The notes under the pieces are model-generated. The model saw only the letters and a list, made by a program, of their open reading frames with translations, made no database searches and was not told where the DNA came from. A program made the translations under genes and the position numbers. A stretch of DNA of 64,000 nucleotides. Source: Odontesthes bonariensis (lineage: Eukaryota; Chordata; Actinopteri; Atheriniformes; Atherinopsidae). Location: contig NC_134507.1 of NCBI RefSeq assembly GCF_027942865.1, positions 4,792,026-4,856,025 of the forward strand, written 5' to 3'. Of the stretch, positions 56,240-64,000 are shown one piece after another. Numbering within the stretch: position 1 is the first letter of the stretch; each line of letters starts with the position of its first letter.

Positions 56240-56646
56240 AGCAATACAATGTAACTTCTCAAAAAGCCCACTATGGAGCTCCCCCTACAGGCTTGGAGGT
56301 AATGTACGGTTACACTGTCGTAAATACAACACCCTTTCACTTTCATGGTTCACATTTGTTGACGAACCGGCGAGGAGTCAGAAGGTGCAAGCTATGTCGA
56401 CCGAGAAGGTAAGAGTGATCAAATGTACCTGGGAGCGTGAGAGGGGTCTATTTGTTTTTGCGGTAGGTGTGCCAGAAAGCAAGTCGAAGTACTTCCGCTC
56501 AGCTCCCGGGCCGGTCCAGCAAAGTTACATAGCGCAGTTTTTCCAACTCAGACCCACGAAGGGCATAGGAGACAGGCCAACTCATTCTAGCCGCACAATT
56601 TTTTTCAAGCTGTTATTTTAAGGTAGAAATGTTACATAGTATTGCT
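56240..56646. mobile_element. TTAA-flanked MITE, copy 2
   Basis: TTAA at 56236-56239 and 56647-56650. Inverted ends AGCAATACAATGTAACTT and AGCAATACTATGTAACAT. Shares internal motifs with 14096-14533. Confidence 0.75.
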
Positions 56647-56807
56647 TTAAAGGACACATTTATTGTTTATTGTTAAGTAAAAATAACTGACATGTGTGGC
56701 AAACAGAAAACTGTAAAGCTTCTAGGTGAGATACTCACCCAGAATGCATTTCCATTAACAGCTAACTGTCAAAACTTAGTTAGTTGAACTTCTTGCCCTC
56801 CTATGGT

Positions 56808-58142
56808 CTTTTTATAATTTTTTTAAATTAATTTATTTATTTTATTGAACATAGACATAATTACATGTTATCACAATTGGCATCAGACATAGGCACAATA
56901 ATACTTTAGTACAAAAAAAAAAAAAAAAAAAAACAACCCACATACCCCTTTTGTTAGTGTTTCCAAACAGTCCGGGCCCAGGTAAGTCATAAATGGCCCC
57001 CAGATTTTGTCGAAGTTGTAAGTTTCCTCTTTTAAGTAAAAGCTGAGGGCCTCAAGAGGCATGAATTGTCACACCCAGAGAATTGAGGACGCAGATGCAG
57101 GAGGTTTAATTCCAAGACTTTTATTAGAGGAGCAGCAGATCAACCAGTTCCTCGTGAGAGAAGCTAAATGGGCTATGAAATATAAATCTAAGAATACACT
57201 TTCCAAAAGTGGACAAGTATATCTATATAAAAATTGTCCAAACTCAAAATCACTCCACTAGCGGAGGACAAAACAAAAGACCATGAAACTTTACTTTTAA
57301 ACTAAATGTCACTCCTACTGAGGAGGAAAACAAAAGAGCCTCTCCTAAAAATCGGAGGAAATATTCTGTGAAAGATTAACAAATAAAAAAGGCCACTCCA
57401 CCCAGGAGGGAAAACAAAAAGGCTATAAGAAAAAATAACTCTGTAGCTCTTACAGGTTCTATATTATCAAACTTACTCTGGGAAAAACAAAATCACTCTT
57501 ACGAGGAAAAATACCACTGGGAACTCGGGAACTCGCTTGGGAAAAACGCTAGGATGATGCACTATACGGAGACAGAAACAACACACTGGCACAAGACAGG
57601 GAGACGCAGACTCTTAAGCACACCGGGGTAATGGGGAACAGGTGGAATCATTCATACCACAATCAGACTGGAACACGAGAGGAAGGGCAAGTGACCTGGA
57701 GCGAGAGGGAAGTTAGTCTTTCAAAATAAAACAGGAAATGACGAAACAATACATGAAACGAGACAAAAACCCAACTTAACCTCACCACGGTGTGACATGA
57801 ATTCCAACACCCCATTTATCCACTGTGTTACATTGGGTGACTCTTCTGACACCCACTTTAACAGAATACATCTTCTGGCACAGAAAAGCTAAATTTTTAC
57901 AAGTGTCAACTTGGTGGCAGAGATATCTGGGGGGGTCCATACCCAGGATACAAAATAAAGGACAGATGCAAATTGTTTTACCCACAATGACATTGATTTC
58001 CTTAAGTACATCTCCCCAAAACGTATTAATGTGAGCACAATCCCATAGGCAGTGAATGTATGAGCCTTCCTCAATTTTGCACTCGTTACAAAACTTTGAT
58101 AGGTCCGGGTTCATTTTATTACGTCGCAATGGGGTGATGTGT
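56808..58142 (-). mobile_element. 5'-truncated L1 split by a solo LTR
   Basis: Exact 11-bp duplications CCTCCTATGGT at 56797-56807 and 58143-58153. The right part (57803-58142) encodes GGHITPLRRNKMNPDLSKFC and CNECKIEEGSYIHCLWDC on the minus strand. The left part (56808-57061) holds the ORF end and 3' tail. Confidence 0.85.
57067..57797 (-). mobile_element. solo LTR nested in the L1
   Basis: 731 bp, TGTCACAC to GTGTGACA, with 5-bp duplications TGAAT at 57062-57066 and 57798-57802. On the minus strand a CTAATAAAAGTC poly(A) signal lies near the 3' end, as in fish gypsy-type LTRs. No internal retroelement sequence adjoins it, so it is a recombination product. Confidence 0.85.
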
Positions 58143-58876
58143 CCTCCTATGGTGTTTGAGACCATTTATACCAGGAATATCACTTGATTAGCTTATAATG
58201 TACTTTGTGACCTATAGGCAAACAGTTAAGATTAAACGTTCCTTTTATGGCAAGAAAATAAAAGTTATACAAAATTATATCTACCATATTATATTAAACT
58301 TTCCAGCGGGTAAACATTTGTGTTTGTATTCTGTTTAGCTGAGTAAAGGGGAATTGCATCATGCAGGATGAGGCAGGTAATCGTGCATCTGGGGGATAAA
58401 AGTCAGAGAACAAACCAGATAGCTACATCAAGCTACATTATCCAATTTATCTGAGAAGAGATATTTTTTATAGATACTCTGAACCAAAAGTCCAAATCAG
58501 GCAGCACACTGTGCCCAGTTTGTTTATGTTGAGAGAGCACGTGAACTTGAATGCAGAGAATGACGAGCCATCTACGTTCACTTAACTACATTCATGTTCC
58601 AAACATTCCCTCTACCTGATGTAATCCGACATTTTCTACACAGAGCATGGAATGCTAATGGATTCCTGCAATGTTTTGGTTAAATATTTACTTTGCAAAG
58701 CTTTATTATGAGAACTTTCCATCTGTCAAGGACATTTGAAGTGTTTTTTTTTACGTTAACTTATTGACATCATGAAAGGCCCTGTTCAAGACAACGGACT
58801 GCAACTAAACCAAGCAGCTAGCAGCTGAGTGATGCTGTGCTTACACTGGTAAGGACTCAAGATAATGCTTTCAAAC

Positions 58877-59425
58877 TAGGGCTGGGCAACGATTAAAATT
58901 TTTTATCTAATTAATGACATGATTTCCCTGATTAATCACGATTAATCGCATTTGTATGCAAAATCCAAAAATGAATCCAAAAGTAGTGTATAGCTTTTAG
59001 CATTTAGCTTTATTTTAAATGTGCTGCCATATGAATGAAAATGCCATAACATTTGTTGTGCAAACACACTTTTAACATCAGCATCTTTCTGTAGTTTTTA
59101 TGTAGAAGCCTCGCTCCACTGTCTGTTTCCTTGAATGACTTGCTGCTATCAGTTGTGTGTTTTGCCTTTAAGTGATATTTTAGACTGGAACTACTACGCT
59201 GAGAAGACAATTCAACTTGGCACAGTTTACAGATGACTTTGGTTCTGTCGACTCCGCCGTCTGGAAGAACTTTAAAATGAAAATGGCCGAGTAAAAGTTC
59301 CGTACCCTTCTCCATGTTTGGTGGATCCGCCGATTACTTTCTTTTCCTGTTCCACAGCAGACAGCAACAGACTTTTACAAAATAAAAGCCTGTGAGCAAC
59401 AGACTTTTACAAAATAAAAGCCTGT
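58877..59425 (-). mobile_element. hAT element with BED-finger frame, copy 3, left part
   Basis: Starts TAGGGCTGGGCAACG and carries the BED frame at 59010-59315. It stops at AAAAGCCTGT where a probable LTR begins. A matching right end (61752-61808) appears 2.3 kb on. Confidence 0.8.
59010..59315 (-). CDS. stand-alone BED zinc finger, copy 3
   Basis: 101 aa, still open. Differs from copy 1 at CKLC for CKHC and YGIF for YGTF. Zinc ligands C29, C32, H48, H53 kept. Confidence 0.6.
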   Translation of the reverse strand: MEKGTELLLGHFHFKVLPDGGVDRTKVICKLCQVELSSQRSSSSLKYHLKAKHTTDSSKSFKETDSGARLLHKNYRKMLMLKVCLHNKCYGIFIHMAAHLK

Positions 59426-59946
59426 TAGACCTGATTCCTTATATTGGAAGCCCAAGAACAAGCTGGAGGAATCTTAAGTTAAACAAAGTATTTATTCGTG
59501 GTCACATGTGAAGTTTAGCCGTGCTGAACTCGGAGAGACAGAGCCCTCGCAGGGCCTCCATCAGAGAGAGCCCCGATATCTGGACACATTTCATATTTAT
59601 GTCCACCTTTATCTCACAGAGGTTGTACCTACATTTGACGACGCATCATTGAATACTTACTCATGCTGTGAGCAGGCCATCCACCGTCTTCGTCATGTTC
59701 TTTGGATGTGATAAGCGATGTGTGTGTGTGCGTGTTGTTTCAGGCGTGCATCAACTGCACCAGACCTATCTGTCCTAAGAGACGCTTTATCTGACCCAGT
59801 TATTTTATCCCGCTACGTCATCTTAAAGTCTTGGACATACATTTGCGTTGTATGAGCAGAGTGTATCGTACAAACTAGGAATAGATCATCTGGAGAATTA
59901 CAGAATATGTATACATAAAGTCTAAGAATAAAGCCAATTTATAACA
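59423..59946 (-). mobile_element. probable retroviral or LTR-retrotransposon LTR
   Basis: Bounded by TGTTA/TAACA (524 bp). On the minus strand the adjoining GCCAAGAGGGGGAA (59947-59960) looks like a polypurine tract before U3. ATAAATA (TATA-like) and AATAAA occur within. No gag, pol or env was recognised beside it and no second LTR was found. Confidence 0.5.
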
Positions 59947-59960
59947 TTCCCCCTCTTGGC

Positions 59961-61751
59961 ATGATTTCATCATGTCAACCTTAAAATGAGGTCGGAGTGT
60001 CATATTCTGTATTGTGTCACCCCTGTTAGCGGCAGCCAACCTAGCAGGGCCCCAAACTGCAAGTCCGCGGCCACTTTAAGGTGCAGCACAACCAGAGGAG
60101 ATTTTTTGTCATCATTATGTAAGCATCAATGTGTAAGCTGTTCTTCATTGCGTTATCAGCAGCAAGCAAGTCTTCATTGCACAGGCATGTGGAAAATATA
60201 ATAAACAATTCTAATGCGTTAGCAAAAAACTTTTCTATCAGGAGTATTCCATCATTTTGCTCGGAACAGAACCTCTTTCCGAGAGGGTTAAGACCTTCAT
60301 AACTCACTGATTATAACTCTGCAAATGAGCACATTTCTTAAAAACTATAAGTGTCACGCCTCTACGTGTATGCACGGACTACATGTATAAATATTTATAT
60401 TATTCTGTGTGCATGTGGCCCCGACCCCATCTTCTGTGTGGAAAACTACATGTGGTTTGAACAGTGTCAAGGCCCTGCTCACCCATAAGTACCATTAACA
60501 TTACCAGCAGGCTTGTCAACCCTTTGCAGCGAATAGGAGCGAAAACCCGATGGCTGAACCGGGAAAAATTCTCCTATGGCCCCGTTTCCACTTGGCGACC
60601 GACCACCTCATTACCGTTCAAAGTCTAAGGTCCCGCTCCAAACAGCCGAGTCACCCCACTGGCAATGGTTATACTAATGATTGGTTGATTTATACCCACA
60701 AAATGATTAATCAGCTTAATGATTACATGAAATACAACAGATGAACAAATACAATTTTTTATGATGTCCACGTGACGAGTCGTGTGGTCTCTTCTGGTCC
60801 AATCCTGTCACTGCTTGGTGCTTGGTTCTCCTCATGGCTGAACATCAGTTCAGCATTCTGATCCGGACCTAAGCTTGGAAGGAGAGGTCACCAGTACTTC
60901 ACTTCCTGAGGGATCTTCAGCATCCCTTTTCCCTAACTAATCTTGTTTTTAGGACAATTTCAAGAGAGAATGTCCGCTGTGTTATGTTGACAGTGCTTGA
61001 AGATTGTGTGCTTGTTCAACCATCATCTTGGCATGATGGGCACGGCCTTCCTGAATTTCAGATGGACTCCTTGTCCGTTGCTTGGCTGTGAGTCCTGTAG
61101 TGGTTCTGAATCTGTGGATTAATAATTAGTCGGAGAACAAATCATGCAGCACACCAGAGCAATTTTCATTTGCCCTGTATCTTATACTCAGGACATGTCT
61201 TTCTTGTCCTCACTAGTGGACACAGGTTCAATCCTAGTGCCCAATTCATCATTTCCTTATGTCCCCCAAACCAAAACCAAAACAACCAAATAAAATAAAA
61301 CAAAAAAAAAAAATACAAATAAGATGCAAATAAAAAAAAAATAACCCAAAACAAAACAACTGGCCAGTTGACATAACCCTGTGTGCTCATATAACTCAAT
61401 GTTGTGCAGCATTACTGCAGAATTCAGTACCATCAATTTCCTTTTGCTGTGCAAAAAAACTTCAAATCATTTAGAGAACACATCACCACAGAGACACAAC
61501 ACAAAACAACACAAAACAAAGACAAAAGAAGACAAAAACACACACATAATTTTGTTGGGAAAACTTGAGAAGTAATTAATTGCCGAACATCTCTGCTGCA
61601 GTTTCTGCTCCTGTGCTGTTCCCTGCTGCAGGACAGAAATGTTAGTGGTTGGCATTAAGTTTTTTCCGGCTCCAGTTGAATCAGAAACATTGCCTATTGA
61701 GCTTTTCATGTTCGACTCTCCCACCTCAGGCGGAGAATGAAAATGAGCATT
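59961..61751. other. unassigned insert within the disrupted hAT
   Basis: Could be the 3' internal part of a retroelement next to the LTR, but minus-strand frames (60307-60041, 61724-61467) match no family I recognise. 61270-61560 is A-rich with AAACA repeats. Confidence 0.35.
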
Positions 61752-61808
61752 GGCGTTAAATAAGTAACAAGTTAACGCGATAATAACGAGTTAACTCGCC
61801 CAGCCCTA
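61752..61808 (-). mobile_element. hAT copy 3, right terminus
   Basis: GGCGTTAAATAAGTAAC through GCCCAGCCCTA matches the right end of copy 2. The flank CACATTAC does not match TTTCAAAC at the left end, so the two halves may not be from one insertion. Confidence 0.65.
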
Positions 61809-64000
61809 CACATTACCATAACAGCTTTTAACCAATAAGAGTATGTCCACTTAAAATCTGTTTGTAATGACAGCATTTTGACGAGTAGCTAGAAATGAAT
61901 AACATTTTTGCTTTCATTACCTGATTAGGACTACGTTTATTTTGTAATGCATTTACATCACTCTCTTACACACAGTTAGTCAGTCCCCAACTCTGGACAC
62001 ATTTGTTCGGAACAATGAATGTCTGAACAGCCAGACATTTTAAGCCATTCCATCTCCCGTTGTTGTTTTCAGTAAATATGTTGACCAATACTGTATGAAT
62101 TAATCCTTTGGAGATCATTAATGTATTTACAATATTTCATTGCTATCAAATAACTCAAAATATGTCAATACAAAGAAAAATGGGTGCACTGACCGAACAA
62201 ACAGCTAACAACAGGCCTACATTGGTATCCCAAGAGCCACAGTGTTAGACTATCTCCAAACTATATGACTTTTGGCTTTTTTTTGTTGTTGTTATTGTTG
62301 TTTCAGGCTCATTCAAACAGCAGCAGTGGCACCTTATCAGTGATGATGCTGTGATTACACCGATCAAAACCACCTAAAGGTAAAACTGGTCACCGACAGC
62401 ACAATTGTGTAACCTTTCCAGATATCATAATGACTATATAAAAACACACAACTGTCCAAATGTATGAAAATTAGATAAAAAAAATTAACTTGGTTCAAAA
62501 CGACCTTATCAAAATACTTGTTGTGTATACTTAATCTAAGTGATTTTACACAGTAACTGCAACGTATAACAGAATATATTGAGTTTGTGGTGTGTGTCAT
62601 GGAAACAAGAAACAGCTTCTTCATGTCACAACAGAGCAGGACCATTCTTTGAGTGTTTAAGCATCACTGACACACTATACATTTTATTGAAAGGCAGCTA
62701 TGATACAAAATACTTCCTTTAGAAACAACTTTAAAAAGTTACGCATATATGTTATTTTCATGGTTGAGTCATTTAGGACCCTTAGTTGTAGCTGAAGAAG
62801 CATGTGACGGCATGTAGTTATCCACATGGCTGAACTGCCTTGCCATTTAGGCCATCACAAATGTCACTCAGCCTAACAGCAGGATGGAGCCGATTGAGTT
62901 TGAGACAACGGACGCAGCCAGAATACACACATCTGCCCTGTTAGCTCACAACGATCATGCTACGTTGGATTAAACAGGCCTCCCTGCTCATTTTTTATAT
63001 ATTAAGAAAAGCATACACACTCTTGATTACACTCTCTGTACTCTTTCTTCTTAAGTTATTGTTGTCTGGAGACTGAATCACCTTTCTTCTTCCGTCTTAA
63101 GTTGTGGAAAAAGGATCAAAACACTTCAGTTTTCAGGAGGAGTTGTATGTCATTTCTGGGGGAAAAAATGAAAAAGCAGAGCAGAGTGGAATTTGCCATG
63201 CAAACATTTCTCAGAGGCTGAGCTGCTCTGGAGGCAGCAGTGAATCTCATTAGGTCAGTTACAGGAGTAACGCTGCCCATCAACACTCCCAGCATACCGA
63301 GCGCAACCGACACAGTGAAGGCTTAATGCTTAAAGCTATATTACAGCATCTGACTCCACTTGCCCCATGAGTATTTACTCTCTGCTGACAGCGTGCTGGA
63401 ATCGCATCACTCTGGTGAGGATCAGCCTCTTGTCATCTGATATTTCAACAGAAATGGTATGTGCTGTTGGTGTCTTGATACAAATACTTTTTTTTATTTG
63501 ACCGAAGTTTAGTTATTGAAATCAGAATAGAGCAACGTTAATGTTAAACCCACTGAAACAGAAACCAAGTATAGACCATGTACCCTCTTTCATTTCTGAG
63601 GCTTTACTCATCAGGACATCACAAAAGATCATCTGGTCTTTAGCAGGTCCATAGCCTCAGATGAACAACAGCAGCGTGACATTTTACACTGTGTAACAAA
63701 AATGTAATCAATGCAGCCCCAGTGTATTCAGAACACTCTCACTGCCTCCATGAGACTTAAGAGGGTAAGTAGAAGCCAGGCACTGCTAATCAAAGGTAAT
63801 TTATGAGCTGAGCATCAGCAAGTGAGAGCACCTCTATAAAAGCATACGTTTTTGGCACTTTACTTTTCTGGGGCATTAAGTTGTGCCAAAGAGGAAAGAC
63901 ATCAGCAATGATCTTAGAGAAGTAATTGTTGTTGTCCATTAATCTGGGAAGGGTTATAAGGCCCTTTACATACTAGTTGGAGTCCATAATTTTATCAGGT
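61809..64000. other. no gene seen
   Basis: AT-rich. A 65-codon minus frame at 63313-63116 has no recognised domain. No TE termini or splice-supported exons found. Confidence 0.45.

Noticed and set aside
59961..61751. Possible retroviral internal genes beside the LTR
   Set aside because: No gag, pol or env motif could be recognised in any frame, so only the LTR is listed.
63116..63313. 65-codon minus frame with a hydrophobic start
   Set aside because: Short, without splice sites or a known family; likely chance.

Overview
The window is vertebrate nuclear DNA, almost certainly from a teleost fish. Genes are spread out and split by introns, and most of the remaining sequence is transposon-derived. 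Many short remnants belong to families common in fish: hAT, PIF/Harbinger, a Tc1/mariner type, TTAA-flanked foldbacks, fish L1, Rex1-like and L2-like LINEs, and a solo LTR. No bacterial operons, tRNAs, rRNAs or CRISPR arrays were seen. || Two protein-coding genes are well supported. A neuronal intermediate filament gene of the alpha-internexin type (ina) lies on the + strand with five coding exons from 29195 to 36354. A Polycomb RING-finger gene of the PCGF6 type (pcgf6) lies on the - strand with nine recognised coding exons from 49766 down to 38979. They converge tail to tail, with candidate poly(A) signals 168 bp apart. INA and PCGF6 are also tail-to-tail neighbours in human 10q24, which supports both names. 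One is structural (neurofilament network) and the other nuclear (PRC1.6 repression); nothing here suggests they act together. || Layout: 1-28450 has no firm gene. It holds a Harbinger remnant (556-1849), a hAT with a nested MITE (5882-7330), MITEs, L1 and Rex1-like pieces with GATA arrays, a BED-finger hAT (23559-24213), a 9-bp-TSD element (25728-26701) and a LINE tail. A possible ankyrin-type exon (15750-15798, -) is weak. 28464-29051 is a hAT element ending just upstream of the ina promoter. 29195-37930 is ina; its introns hold a hAT MITE, a Tc1/mariner remnant, a MITE, and a 1.35-kb transposon carrying about 48 palindromic ~21-bp units. 38000-49830 is pcgf6, whose introns hold three hAT elements, a 921-bp TTAA-flanked foldback and other hairpins. 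50600-64000 is a TE-rich flank: three L1 fragments, a solo LTR nested in one of them, a second inverted Harbinger copy, a TTAA MITE, and a hAT copy disrupted around a probable LTR. || Most notable: the palindromic-array transposon inside ina intron 2; a GC-AG intron in ina; two apparently extra ina introns at similar CTGCAG junctions; an unlocated pcgf6 exon that phase arithmetic requires; and a short BED-finger reading frame kept open in three hAT copies.
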